6,199 nucleotides of DNA from NCBI GenBank assembly GCA_016550425.1, contig JABXGS010000148.1, positions 1 through 6,199 of the forward strand, written 5' to 3'. Each line of letters begins with the position of its first letter. The stretch's first letter is position 1. This DNA is from an archaeon (lineage in GTDB: Archaea > Asgardarchaeota > Hermodarchaeia > Hermodarchaeales > Hermodarchaeaceae). This document shows, in pieces, positions 1 through 5,952 of the stretch. The notes beneath the pieces were generated by a model. That model was given only the letters and a program-made list of their open reading frames with translations, did not search any database and had not been told where the DNA came from. The translations under genes were made by a program, and so were the position numbers.

Positions 1-123
1 ACAATTGCGAATATTGTTGGTGAAACCATTGTTAATGAAGCGTTGAAAGCCCAGTTGATTCACGAACGGGGAATTATTCGTATTCAAAATGTCCCCCATG
101 CACAAGTAGTCGTTACGAAATGA
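1..123 (+). CDS. C-terminal end of an unidentified upstream protein (5' truncated)
   Basis: Frame 1 is open from the window edge to a TGA at 121-123 and encodes 40 residues, ending HAQVVVTK. I do not recognise the family from this tail. The gap to the next start codon is only 6 nt, and the stop codon overlaps the GAGG that probably serves as SD for NMD3. The two genes are therefore very likely co-transcribed and perhaps translationally coupled. Reading-frame continuity, matching codon style and tight spacing support a real gene end; function is unknown. Confidence 0.7.
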   Translation, partial: TIANIVGETIVNEALKAQLIHERGIIRIQNVPHAQVVVTK

Positions 124-129
124 GGAACC

Positions 130-1224
130 ATGACCCGCCAATGTCCCAAATGTGGAAGCCCTCCTACCAAAGCTCAGCCTTTTATTGAAGGCTTTTGCGC
201 GAAGTGTTATTTTACTGATCATCCCTTAATCATCCTGCGCCAATCCCCCGAGGCAAAAATCTGTTCTCGTTGCCAAGCTTATTATGTGGGTGGCAATTGG
301 GTTCATCAAACCGATCAACCAGATGACCTCCACATCTATGAGTTGGTGTGTTCGCTCCTTGACCCGTTATTTACTCCTAGTCAACCAGCTTCCTTTGATG
401 TCCAGCTTAAGGAGCTTCCCGATGGTCCCTTGGCAAAAGCCAAGGAACTCCACGTCGAGGTATCCGCGCAAGCCGAAGAATACCCGTATAAAGAACAGAA
501 AGTTGTAACAATCCCGATTACTCCTGCCCTTTGTACTCAATGCCGACAATCAGCCGGCGGCTATTTCGAAGCAGTTATCCAGATTCGCTCTTCCTCCGGA
601 AAAATCACTCCCGCCCAGATTGATGAGATTGCTGACTTCATCAATAAACGACTAGCCACCGAGGATTTGCCTCCTGCCTCCCTGAAGTTATCGGAAAGCC
701 GTGGTGGCTTTGATATTAAATGCATGACCACACGACTCGGACGCACCTTAGCCAAGGATTTAGCCGATCAGTTCGGGCTAATCCATAAGGTCTCAAGTAA
801 AGTTGTGGGACGAACCCGTGAAGGTAAAAACCTTCGCCGGGACACCTATTCGCTACGATTTCCTTTGTATCGAATTGGTGACTTGATTAGCTACAAAGAA
901 GGCCCCTACCTGATTACCGGGTTGCGTAGTGGTCGATATATTCTGACTAACATCGAAACGCCTCATCGTGAAACGTTAAGTCCTAAGGAGCTTAACGAGA
1001 TTGATGCGGATTTGTTGAATGATGAGATTCGAACCTTCCAGATTATCTCCGTGGAGGGTGCCACTGTTCAATTGATGGACCAAGACGATTATTCTCTCTA
1101 TGATTTTCCCCGTGCAGATCAGAAATTAGAGAGCGGTACGATGATTTCAGCCATTGAGTGGAAGAACCGGTTAGTCCTATTACCCACCGAAATCGATGTT
1201 ACTGAAAAAAACAGCAACGAGTGA
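130..1224 (+). CDS. nmd3: NMD3 family protein (archaeal homologue of the 60S export adaptor)
   Basis: 364 aa. Four CxxC pairs are visible: C5/C8, C23/C26, C45/C48 and C135/C138. This is the zinc-ribbon layout of the NMD3 N-terminal region; the last pair starts the characteristic CTQCRQSAGGYFEA segment. Residues about 140-240 match the middle alpha/beta domain, and about 245-350 (YRIGDLISYKEGPYLITGL) look like the SH3/eIF5A-like beta domain. In eukaryotes NMD3 binds the 60S subunit and recruits the Crm1 exporter. Archaea have no nucleus, so a role in large-subunit assembly or stability is inferred. The nuclear-signal tail of eukaryotic NMD3 is absent, as expected. The ATG follows a GAGG at 122-125 that overlaps the upstream stop. 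Family call is confident; the cellular role is inference. Confidence 0.93.
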   Translation: MTRQCPKCGSPPTKAQPFIEGFCAKCYFTDHPLIILRQSPEAKICSRCQAYYVGGNWVHQTDQPDDLHIYELVCSLLDPLFTPSQPASFDVQLKELPDGPLAKAKELHVEVSAQAEEYPYKEQKVVTIPITPALCTQCRQSAGGYFEAVIQIRSSSGKITPAQIDEIADFINKRLATEDLPPASLKLSESRGGFDIKCMTTRLGRTLAKDLADQFGLIHKVSSKVVGRTREGKNLRRDTYSLRFPLYRIGDLISYKEGPYLITGLRSGRYILTNIETPHRETLSPKELNEIDADLLNDEIRTFQIISVEGATVQLMDQDDYSLYDFPRADQKLESGTMISAIEWKNRLVLLPTEIDVTEKNSNE

Positions 1225-1228
1225 GCAA

Positions 1229-1237
1229 TTTTATATA
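1229..1237 (+). promoter_or_regulatory. TATA box for aIF1A
   Basis: TTTTATATA lies 5 nt after the NMD3 stop, inside the 55-nt gap before aIF1A. A start of transcription about 25-27 nt downstream would fall near 1260. That leaves a short leader carrying the SD AGGAG (1268-1272), 7 nt before the ATG. The gene therefore probably has its own promoter besides any read-through from NMD3. Confidence 0.6.
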
Positions 1238-1279
1238 CTCGGCTTCCTGTTGTAGCCCATCCATTGTAGGAGCATAGTT

Positions 1280-1630
1280 ATGTCTAAACCAAAACGAAAA
1301 GGAAAAGGCAGAGCAGGGCGCAGCATGAAAGGGCAGTCCCGCCAAGATGGTGAAGTCATTCGAGTGCGTATTCCTCGAGAAGGTGAAGTGCTTGGCATCG
1401 CTGTCCAGTTACTCGGCTATGACCGCGTTCGCGTTAAATGTGCGGATGGTAAATCACGTCTCTGCCGGATTCGTGGAACCCTGAAGAAACGAGTTTGGAT
1501 TCGCGAAGGAGATGTAGTATTGGTTGCTCCATGGGACTTTCAAACCGACCAGAGAGGCGACATTCTCTGGCGCTACTCCCAAGGAGAAGCTGGCTGGCTT
1601 GAACGCCGCGGATTCTTAAAAATCGAATAG
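1280..1630 (+). CDS. eif1A: Translation initiation factor aIF1A (eIF1A homologue)
   Basis: 116 aa, the usual archaeal length. A basic, glycine-rich N-terminal tail (residues 1-20) precedes an S1/IF1-type OB fold. Residues about 26-60 contain GEVLGIAVQLLGYDRVRVKCADGK, written here only as its key elements: the VQLLG turn and the V-R-V-x-C strand. The RIRG segment follows, and then the diagnostic PWDFQTDQRGDILWRY. aIF1A binds the A site of the small subunit with aIF1 and promotes scanning-like mRNA and initiator tRNA placement. The SD AGGAG at 1268-1272 fixes the ATG. The acidic C-terminal tail of eukaryotic eIF1A is missing, as is normal for archaea. Confidence 0.95.
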   Translation: MSKPKRKGKGRAGRSMKGQSRQDGEVIRVRIPREGEVLGIAVQLLGYDRVRVKCADGKSRLCRIRGTLKKRVWIREGDVVLVAPWDFQTDQRGDILWRYSQGEAGWLERRGFLKIE

Positions 1631-1649
1631 TCCAGTTCCTTTCAATTCG

Positions 1650-1657
1650 CTTTTTAG
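1650..1657 (+). promoter_or_regulatory. Possible TATA element for Nep1 (leaderless start)
   Basis: CTTTTTAG sits about 27-28 nt upstream of the ATG at 1682. This is the spacing expected if transcription starts at or next to that codon. No SD precedes either candidate start, which fits a leaderless mRNA. The match to a TATA consensus is weak, so this is a suggestion. Confidence 0.3.
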
Positions 1658-1681
1658 CTCTGAGTGGACACTATAATTACT

Positions 1682-2383
1682 ATGTTAACCCTTGGGCTCA
1701 TTGAAACGGCTTTAGAATTAGTTCCCAAGGATCTTGCAAATCATCCAGCGATTGTGGCGAATGCCCAACTGCGGAATAAACCATCTACTCAAATATTGCT
1801 CGATGAAAGACTACATTCCAAGGCTTTTCAAAATCTGCCCGATGCAAAAAAACGAGGCCGCCCGGACATAGCCCATCGTAGCCTCCTAGTAGCACTTGAT
1901 AGCGTCTTAGCGCGAGCCGGACTACTGAAAGTCTTCGTCCACACCTATTCGGGTGACATCATCCAAATCGCTTCTGAGACCCGTTTACCTCGGCGGATTC
2001 AGCGATTTGTCGGTCTCATGGAGCAATTACTACTGACCAAACGTGTACCACCCCAAGGGTCACCATTACTCCAGGTGGTTCCAGGAAATTTAGAAACCTA
2101 CCTCAAAACGCTGAACCCGAGCAGAACCGTGCTTCTTTCTGAAAAAGGTGTCCCAACATCACCCCTGAAGTTGGCAGAAACGCTTCTGACGGAAACCAAA
2201 CCAGTAGTACTCGTTGGAGGATTTGCCCATGGTGATCCCCTATCAGATTTATCCGATCTGGTGGACCAGCAAGTCAGTTTTGACCCTGAACAATTACCCG
2301 TTTCTACCATTGTCGGTATGTTAGTGCATGGAATGGAACTCGCATCAGACTTGATTACTCAGCGGTTTACCGAGTCTGATTAA
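1682..2383 (+). CDS. nep1: 16S rRNA pseudouridine N1-methyltransferase Nep1 (Emg1), SPOUT family
   Basis: 233 aa from ATG 1682, or 239 aa from an in-frame GTG at 1664. Nep1 methylates N1 of a pseudouridine in helix 35 of 16S rRNA using SAM and also acts as an assembly factor. Recognisable family blocks in order are: the N-terminal IETALELVP strand-helix; the KKRGRPDIAHRSLLVALDS block (catalytic and RNA-binding region); VHTYSG; the RLPRRIQRFVGLMEQLL block; and the C-terminal VVLVGGFAHGD with a following hydrophobic segment, which form the SAM-binding trefoil knot. I prefer ATG 1682 because known archaeal Nep1 proteins start about 8 residues before the ALELVP block and because a TATA-like element is at the right distance. 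The six extra residues from GTG are not excluded. It lies between aIF1A and RIO1, consistent with a small-subunit assembly cluster. Confidence 0.93.
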   Translation: MLTLGLIETALELVPKDLANHPAIVANAQLRNKPSTQILLDERLHSKAFQNLPDAKKRGRPDIAHRSLLVALDSVLARAGLLKVFVHTYSGDIIQIASETRLPRRIQRFVGLMEQLLLTKRVPPQGSPLLQVVPGNLETYLKTLNPSRTVLLSEKGVPTSPLKLAETLLTETKPVVLVGGFAHGDPLSDLSDLVDQQVSFDPEQLPVSTIVGMLVHGMELASDLITQRFTESD

Positions 2384-2472
2384 CCTTGTAAAAGAAGTGA
2401 TGACAACCTTTATGAGAGGCGGATAGGCGCTACCAACCGCAGAATATGAAGCAATGCAAATTCCTTCAAACC

Positions 2473-2480
2473 GGAGGTGA
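2473..2480 (+). promoter_or_regulatory. Strong Shine-Dalgarno that selects the GTG start of RIO1
   Basis: GGAGGTGA ends 6 nt before GTG 2487, the ideal spacing. An ATG at 2482 lies only 1 nt after the SD and out of frame; it would give a 13-codon peptide ending at TAG 2521-2523. The SD therefore points to GTG, not to the nearer ATG. Confidence 0.75.
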
Positions 2481-2486
2481 TATGTC

Positions 2487-3257
2487 GTGGCTGATAAAGT
2501 TGACCGATTGGAAGAACGCCTAGATAAGGCCCGAATGCGTATAAAGCGTTCAGAGGACCGACAGGTCATCGAGTCAGTCTTCGACACCAAAACCCTCCTG
2601 ACTCTTTACCACATGTTCAACAAAGGGCTCCTCGATGAAATCAACGGAGTTATTTCTACAGGAAAAGAGGCCAACGTGTATTGGGGAATACAACCAGACG
2701 GCACCGATGTTGCCATCAAAATCTATCGGATTGCCACCTTTAATTTCAAACGGATTACTGTGTACCTTGAAGGAGATCCCCGCTTTTCCCGAATCCCCCA
2801 AGCGCGGAGTGGCTTGATTACTGCCTGGGCCTCCAAGGAATACAAGAACCTCCTGCGAGCTGAAGCGGCGCAGGTTCGAGTCCCCCATCCCATTCATGTA
2901 CAGCGGAACCTCCTCGTGATGGAATTCATTGGAGAAGAGGGATTACCTGCGCCATTAATGCAAAAGGAAAAGCCCGAAGATCCAGAGAAGACGAGGAACA
3001 CTATCCTAAACGCGATATCAAAACTATACCATGACGCACATTTGGTCCATGCTGATTTGAGTGAGTATAATATCATGCTTTGGAAGGAGCCTGTCCTCAT
3101 CGACTTGTCCCAAGCCGTCGTATTAGACCATCCTCATAGCGAGATGTTTTTTGAACGCGATGTTCGCAACATCATTAACTTTTTTGATGACTTTGATATT
3201 CCGAAACTGGACTTGGACGAAACCATCACAGCCATCCGTCGAGGTGACTACCAATGA
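2487..3257 (+). CDS. rio1: RIO1-type serine/threonine protein kinase/ATPase
   Basis: 256 aa. The RIO phosphate-binding loop is STGKEAN (57-63), followed by the ATP-contacting lysine K78 in VAIKIY. The FKRITVYLEGDPRF segment (about 87-100) is the RIO1 flexible-loop signature. The catalytic loop is HADLSEYN (188-195, catalytic D190) and the metal-binding IDLSQ carries D206. All catalytic residues are present, so the enzyme should be active. RIO1 uses its ATPase cycle to release late assembly factors from the pre-small subunit. The separate N-terminal winged helix of RIO2 is absent, which supports RIO1. The start is GTG with a strong SD. It overlaps the KH protein gene by 4 nt (ATGA), an operon link known from other archaea and matching the functional pairing of Rio1 with Dim2/Pno1. 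The 103-nt upstream gap (2384-2486) contains no clear promoter. Confidence 0.95.
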   Translation: MADKVDRLEERLDKARMRIKRSEDRQVIESVFDTKTLLTLYHMFNKGLLDEINGVISTGKEANVYWGIQPDGTDVAIKIYRIATFNFKRITVYLEGDPRFSRIPQARSGLITAWASKEYKNLLRAEAAQVRVPHPIHVQRNLLVMEFIGEEGLPAPLMQKEKPEDPEKTRNTILNAISKLYHDAHLVHADLSEYNIMLWKEPVLIDLSQAVVLDHPHSEMFFERDVRNIINFFDDFDIPKLDLDETITAIRRGDYQ

Positions 3258-3835
3258 GAACCGATGCTCGCATTCGTATTCCCAAAAGTCGTATCGCGGT
3301 AGTCATCGGACCGAGCGGAGCCATTAAACGACAACTGGAAAAAATGACCAATACGTCGGTCTCAATCGACAGCACCGATGGTTTAGTCACCGTTGAATCG
3401 GAGGAAACCTCCAAAGACCCCCTTGCGGTTTGGAAAGCCCGTGATATCGTACAAGCAATTGGGCGCGGATTCAGCCCCCAACGCGCTTTTGCCCTCTTAG
3501 ATGACGATGTGTATCTCCGCATCATCAATTTAGAAGAATTTGGTAACACTCCCAACCAGATTCGCCGCCTGAAAGGGCGAGTTATCGGTCAAGGCGGAAA
3601 GACACGACGCAACATCGAAGAACTCACCGATACCTATGTCGCCATCATGGGCAACACCATTTGCATCATTGGCGAAGTTGAAAACCAGCAAATAGCAGTT
3701 AACGCGATTGTCCGTCTTCTACGGGGTGCTGAACACTCCACAGTCAACCGATACCTCAATACTCAACGCCGGCAAATGAAAAAACGACGAGCACTGGAAC
3801 TATGGCAACCTTTAGGCCCTGATGCAACCGACTAA
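3254..3835 (+). CDS. KH-domain rRNA-processing protein, Dim2/Pno1-Krr1 family
   Basis: 193 aa with two KH domains. KH1 spans about residues 6-70 with its GxxG loop as GPSG (19-22). KH2 spans about 82-160 with GQGG (112-115) preceded by KGRVI. A basic tail (RRQMKKRRA, about 172-180) could contact RNA. In eukaryotes Dim2/Pno1 binds near the 3' end of 18S rRNA and holds the pre-40S site; the archaeal protein is thought to act similarly near the 16S 3' end, and this is inferred here. The ATG lies within the RIO1 stop (ATGA), so translation is probably coupled. Length and two-domain structure match the archaeal family. No signal peptide or membrane segment is seen, so it should be cytosolic. Confidence 0.92.
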   Translation: MRTDARIRIPKSRIAVVIGPSGAIKRQLEKMTNTSVSIDSTDGLVTVESEETSKDPLAVWKARDIVQAIGRGFSPQRAFALLDDDVYLRIINLEEFGNTPNQIRRLKGRVIGQGGKTRRNIEELTDTYVAIMGNTICIIGEVENQQIAVNAIVRLLRGAEHSTVNRYLNTQRRQMKKRRALELWQPLGPDATD

Positions 3836-3876
3836 CTGCAAACCTAACTTGTCTTGAAGGTCAGCTCGATACCACG

Positions 3877-3893
3877 GAAAGAGTTAAAATTAA
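3877..3893 (+). promoter_or_regulatory. Likely BRE/TATA promoter of tRNA-Asn
   Basis: A purine-rich GGAAAGAG directly precedes TTAAAATTAA (3884-3893). A start about 25 nt downstream would lie near 3912-3915, a few bases before the tRNA 5' end at 3921. The rest of the 85-nt gap after the KH gene shows nothing else I can identify. Confidence 0.5.
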
Positions 3894-3920
3894 GCAATGA
3901 AATTGCACAGCTACTCATGT

Positions 3921-4029
3921 GCCGAGGTGGCTCAGCCGGGTTAGAGCGGGAGCCCATACATTCTAGATGAAGTATGGTCCGATGCTGTTAACCTCTAGGT
4001 CAGCGGTTCGAATCCGCTCCTCGGCGCCA
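3921..4029 (+). tRNA. tRNA-Asn (anticodon GTT), intron-containing, CCA encoded
   Basis: The acceptor GCCGAGG (3921-3927) pairs with CCTCGGC (4019-4025); G73 is followed by an encoded CCA (4027-4029). The D stem is GCTC/GAGC and the T arm is AGCGG-TTCGAAT-CCGCT (4002-4018). After removal of a 31-nt intron the anticodon stem reads GGAGG/CCTCT (one G-T pair) around loop CTGTTAA, with anticodon GTT at 3987-3989. The mature length is 75 nt plus CCA. It decodes AAC and AAT. A pyrimidine-rich, T-rich stretch follows at once. Confidence 0.95.
3953..3983 (+). other. tRNA-Asn intron at position 30/31 with a full BHB motif
   Basis: Without this segment the anticodon stem closes; with it the stem cannot form. 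The intron contains a 6-bp hairpin, CCATAC (3954-3959) with GTATGG (3971-3976). Next to it, exon CGGG (3947-3950) pairs with intron TCCG (3978-3981, read with its neighbour), flanked by the 3-nt bulges AGC and ATG. Cutting each bulge after its second base removes exactly these 31 nt. This is the known geometry for the archaeal splicing endonuclease. The position lies inside the anticodon stem rather than at the canonical 37/38. Confidence 0.88.
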
Positions 4030-4046
4030 CTCTTCTCTTTCTTTTA
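4030..4046 (+). terminator. T-rich tract after tRNA-Asn, probable terminator
   Basis: CTCTTCTCTTTCTTTTA follows the CCA of tRNA-Asn without a hairpin. Oligo-T tracts of this kind stop archaeal RNA polymerase. It also covers the end of the convergent 148-aa gene, whose stop codon is at 4044-4046. Confidence 0.4.
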
Positions 4047-4490
4047 CCCAAACATAGCATGCCGCTCAGGGAAGCGTTTCAAACTCATCGATCGCACACA
4101 CGATTCGAGTTCGCGATCCAGTGCTTCTTGACGGTCCGACATAACCGTGCGTAACTGGGAGGTACTCGAATCTGAGTAACGTTGGATGCCTTCCGCCACC
4201 ACTAGCCCCTTCCGTTGAGGCGCCGCAATCTGAAATAAAAACGGTTTCCCTTCTTGCATGATCTGATTATGGAGTCCCTCATCGACTCGACGATGAGTGG
4301 TACCGACGCCAATCATCTCAAAGGGATTTACTGGTTCGGTTTTCATCTGCCACAACCGATCCCGATGCAACACAAAGGTATCATACAACCCATGATCCGC
4401 TGCACCGGATAACACGCGCCAGCCCCGACTATCCTTGTCAAAGCGTTTCTTCATCTCCATAAGCACATCGCCAATGGGCTGAACCGTCAC
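4044..4490 (-). CDS. Hypothetical protein, 148 aa, no recognised family
   Basis: I do not recognise this protein. The start is GTG at 4490-4488, chosen because a strong SD (GAGGAGGTGG, 4510-4501) lies about 11 nt upstream and no in-frame ATG or GTG occurs between them. The sequence is soluble-looking, with no signal peptide or membrane helix. An N-terminal helical segment (about 5-18, IGDVLMEMKKRF) precedes a region rich in aromatic residues and turns (about 22-60, including GWRVLSGAADHGLYD). A beta-like stretch FLFQIAAPQRKGLVVAEG lies at about 83-100, and a charged helical tail with RQEALDRELESC at about 120-131. It converges on tRNA-Asn. On its own strand it lies just downstream of the tRNA-Leu relic, so insertion of the element may have changed its promoter. 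Strong SD and clean composition favour a real gene. Confidence 0.65.
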   Translation of the reverse strand: MTVQPIGDVLMEMKKRFDKDSRGWRVLSGAADHGLYDTFVLHRDRLWQMKTEPVNPFEMIGVGTTHRRVDEGLHNQIMQEGKPFLFQIAAPQRKGLVVAEGIQRYSDSSTSQLRTVMSDRQEALDRELESCVRSMSLKRFPERHAMFG

Positions 4491-4557
4491 CAGCTGACCA
4501 CCACCTCCTCATAAAGAAAATCGTTCCTAAAGAAAGCTCTGGTAGCAAACCGAAAAG

Positions 4558-4585
4558 TGGTGCGGGAGCTGGGAATTTCCACCGT
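4558..4585. repeat. Direct repeat, copy 1 (tRNA-Leu 3' end)
   Basis: These 28 bp are identical to 5953-5980 and in the same orientation, 1,395 bp apart. They cover CCA, the 3' acceptor strand, the 3' T-stem strand and the 3' part of the T-loop intron. The pair brackets the TnpB unit like attachment sites. Confidence 0.9.
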
Positions 4586-4638
4586 CTCAGTTAATTCCGA
4601 TACGGTTTTTGAACCCAGGAACGCGACAGGAGCCTAAA
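4558..4638 (-). pseudogene. Relic of a second tRNA-Leu: anticodon loop to CCA, with T-loop intron
   Basis: Read on the minus strand, the segment runs from an anticodon-loop-like TTTAGGC through a shortened variable region and T stem CTGGG, a 33-nt T-loop intron (4607-4575), CCCAG, the 3' acceptor CTCCCGC, A73 and CCA (4560-4558). It aligns with the intact tRNA-Leu(TAG) at 5953-6072: 14 of 18 bases match from the anticodon loop to the variable region, 14 bp are identical around GAACCCAGGAACGC, and the last 28 bp are identical. No matching 5' half exists upstream. The long variable arm has lost 6 nt (GCGTAGGCG to GCG). It cannot give a normal tRNA by itself. It may be a gene cut by the adjacent TnpB element, or a captured tRNA 3' half used as an attachment site. 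Confidence 0.8.
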
Positions 4639-4780
4639 CTGTTGTCCGAAACCTATCCAGCAGATTCCAAAGAACCTTTAGTGTTCGGTTCCTGCTTCAT
4701 CGATGGGCACTGACCTCGAAGAGGTCTGCAACCTCCCACCTCTAGACAGGCGTTTTCTGTCTCCGCCCAACCAGCGGCGA
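4620..4780 (-). ncRNA. Putative omega-RNA (reRNA) at the 3' end of tnpB
   Basis: TnpB proteins use an RNA made from the 3' end of their gene and the right end of the element; its last 15-20 nt come from flanking DNA and serve as guide. Here the region has a perfect 6-bp hairpin, GACCTC-TTC-GAGGTC (4726-4712), inside the last codons. A second stem has AGGAACC pairing with GGTTCTT (with one G-T pair) around 4694-4672. The downstream flank, and so the guide, is tRNA-Leu anticodon-loop and variable-region sequence. Ends are estimated from the family, not seen. Confidence 0.4.
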
Positions 4781-5864
4781 CCAAATTAATGGCAGCATTC
4801 AAATCTCGATTCAATTCTAGCCCACAGACTTCACAACGAAAATATCTGGTGTATAATGAAAGTTCCTTCTTTGTAAACCCACAACTTGAACATCGTTTCG
4901 AAGATGGAAAGAAGCGCGGTGCGACTATAAGCTCTGATCCATACCATTTTGTTTTATATTCGAGCTGTCTTCGAAACTCGAAGAAGCCGACATCAGTAAT
5001 GGCCTTACTAAGACTTCTATTCTTTATCAATCCTTTAACACAAAGATCTTCAATCATAATTTGACTGTGGTTTTTAGCCAAATATGAAGTGATTTTGTGT
5101 AAAACATCTTTTCGAATATTACTGATACGCCAATGTAATTTTGCTAGGCGTATAACAGCTTTCCTCCGATTTCGAGATCCTCTGCTTTTGCGAGAAACTT
5201 GGCGAGATAATTTCTTGAGTTTCCGAAGTTTTGAAGCTAATGCCCGAGGATTTTCATATGCAATTCCATTAGATAGAGTTGCTAGTGAATGAATACCGAG
5301 GTCAACACCAATTTTCGGACCAAGGACAGGAGAAGGATTTACCCTCTCTTGTTTAACACAAATACTAACAAACCAACGGTCTGCTTTTCTTGAAACTGTT
5401 GCATTGAGAATACGACCAGAGATGGCAGGGATTTCTTTTAGACGGATTTTTCCTAATCTTGGCAGTTGAATAACTTTACCAATGACTTTGATGGTCCCCT
5501 CTAACCTGAAACTATCATTGACCCCCTTTTTCTTGAATTTCGGAAACCCAATGCGTGTTCTATTTTTGAGACCCCTTCGAAAATTATGAAAAGCTTTTTC
5601 AAGATCTTGAAGTGCTGCCTGTGGTGCGCATTTTGAAACCTCATACATCCACGGAAATTTAGATAATTTAAGTTGATTTAGTTCCTTATGCTGTTCAATA
5701 GAATTCGTGAAACGTTCTTTCCCCTTTTTCGTTTCATATCTGCGAATTCTTTCGACTAATCCCCAGTTGTAGGCAAATCTTGCACATCCAGCATGTTTCG
5801 CCATATGCGTACGTTGTCGATTATTTGGATCTAGCTCATAACGATAAGCCTGATAAACCAACAT
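4653..5864 (-). CDS. tnpB: TnpB, RNA-guided RuvC-type endonuclease of a transposon
   Basis: 403 aa from ATG 5864-5862. The frame is open back to 6029, but that stretch runs through tRNA-Leu. The start was chosen because LVYQAYRYELDPNNRQR matches the usual TnpB N-terminus. The RuvC acidic residues are intact: D188 (VDLGI), E272 (IEDL) and D354 (NRDLNAAINL). The zinc ribbon has CSSC (325/328) and CEVC (344/347). A lysine/arginine-rich region lies at about 210-240. TnpB cuts DNA at sites matching the omega-RNA guide next to a short motif (TAM), which helps keep the element after excision. The C-terminal SMKQEPN segment is typical, and its DNA overlaps the putative omega-RNA. There is no obvious SD; transcription may come from the tRNA genes upstream or an internal promoter. 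All key residues are present, so it is probably active. Confidence 0.93.
   Translation of the reverse strand: MLVYQAYRYELDPNNRQRTHMAKHAGCARFAYNWGLVERIRRYETKKGKERFTNSIEQHKELNQLKLSKFPWMYEVSKCAPQAALQDLEKAFHNFRRGLKNRTRIGFPKFKKKGVNDSFRLEGTIKVIGKVIQLPRLGKIRLKEIPAISGRILNATVSRKADRWFVSICVKQERVNPSPVLGPKIGVDLGIHSLATLSNGIAYENPRALASKLRKLKKLSRQVSRKSRGSRNRRKAVIRLAKLHWRISNIRKDVLHKITSYLAKNHSQIMIEDLCVKGLIKNRSLSKAITDVGFFEFRRQLEYKTKWYGSELIVAPRFFPSSKRCSSCGFTKKELSLYTRYFRCEVCGLELNRDLNAAINLVAAGWAETENACLEVGGCRPLRGQCPSMKQEPNTKGSLESAG
4712..4726 (-). other. Hairpin within the tnpB 3' end
   Basis: A perfect 6-bp inverted repeat, GACCTC/GAGGTC, with a 3-nt loop, flanked by GCA/TGC that could extend it with a small bulge. 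The position, just before the SMKQEPN codons, is where omega-RNA stems of this family lie. Confidence 0.55.
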
Positions 5865-5908
5865 CAGTAGAAGCCTACACCAATCTCTAGATGCTATATT
5901 TGTAAGCA

Positions 5909-5926
5909 CTGTTATTAACACAACAG
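5909..5926 (-). other. Hairpin in the left non-coding part of the tnpB element
   Basis: CTGTT and AACAG form a 5-bp stem with an 8-nt loop, 45 nt before the tnpB start and 27 nt after the tRNA-Leu CCA. It could be the left-end subterminal hairpin that IS605-type elements use. The alternative is a processing or termination structure downstream of the tRNA. Confidence 0.35.
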
Positions 5927-5952
5927 AGACTTCAGGAAAAGTAAATGAGAAA

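Larger units (their letters stand above)
4639..5952 (-). mobile_element. Solo tnpB element (IS605/IS1341-like), between two tRNA-Leu 3' ends
   Basis: One intact tnpB with no TnpA transposase makes this an IS1341-type element, dependent on a partner for movement or retained for its nuclease. The right end is placed where tRNA-Leu similarity begins (4638). The left end is placed after the tRNA-Leu CCA (5953), but the true left terminus may be further in. A hairpin lies in the left non-coding part (5909-5926) and several in the right part. The region looks more AT-rich than the neighbouring genes. I see no target duplication, and the boundaries are approximate. Confidence 0.65.

Noticed and set aside
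1..123. Naming the truncated upstream gene from its last 40 residues
   Set aside because: The tail lacks a motif I can tie to a family; any name would be a guess.
2397..2403. C/D box sRNA before RIO1 (perfect box C, GTGATGA)
   Set aside because: No box D (CTGA) occurs at the right distance; the next CTGA is about 90 nt away, inside RIO1, and no clear C'/D' pair is seen.
4558..4638. A trans-spliced (split) tRNA 3' half
   Set aside because: Split halves carry a leader that pairs with the partner and forms a BHB at the joint. The sequence before TTTAGGC shows no such helix, is explained as the tnpB right end, and the variable arm is damaged.
4558..4800. A complete tRNA-Leu with tnpB or a large insert as an intron
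   Set aside because: No 5' half (GCGGGAG with a Leu D arm) is found upstream within or before the tnpB region other than that of the intact tRNA-Leu, which has its own 3' half.
4789..5292. Plus-strand open frames of 91 and 67 codons opposite tnpB
   Set aside because: They are antisense to a clearly conserved TnpB, have no SD, and resemble no family.
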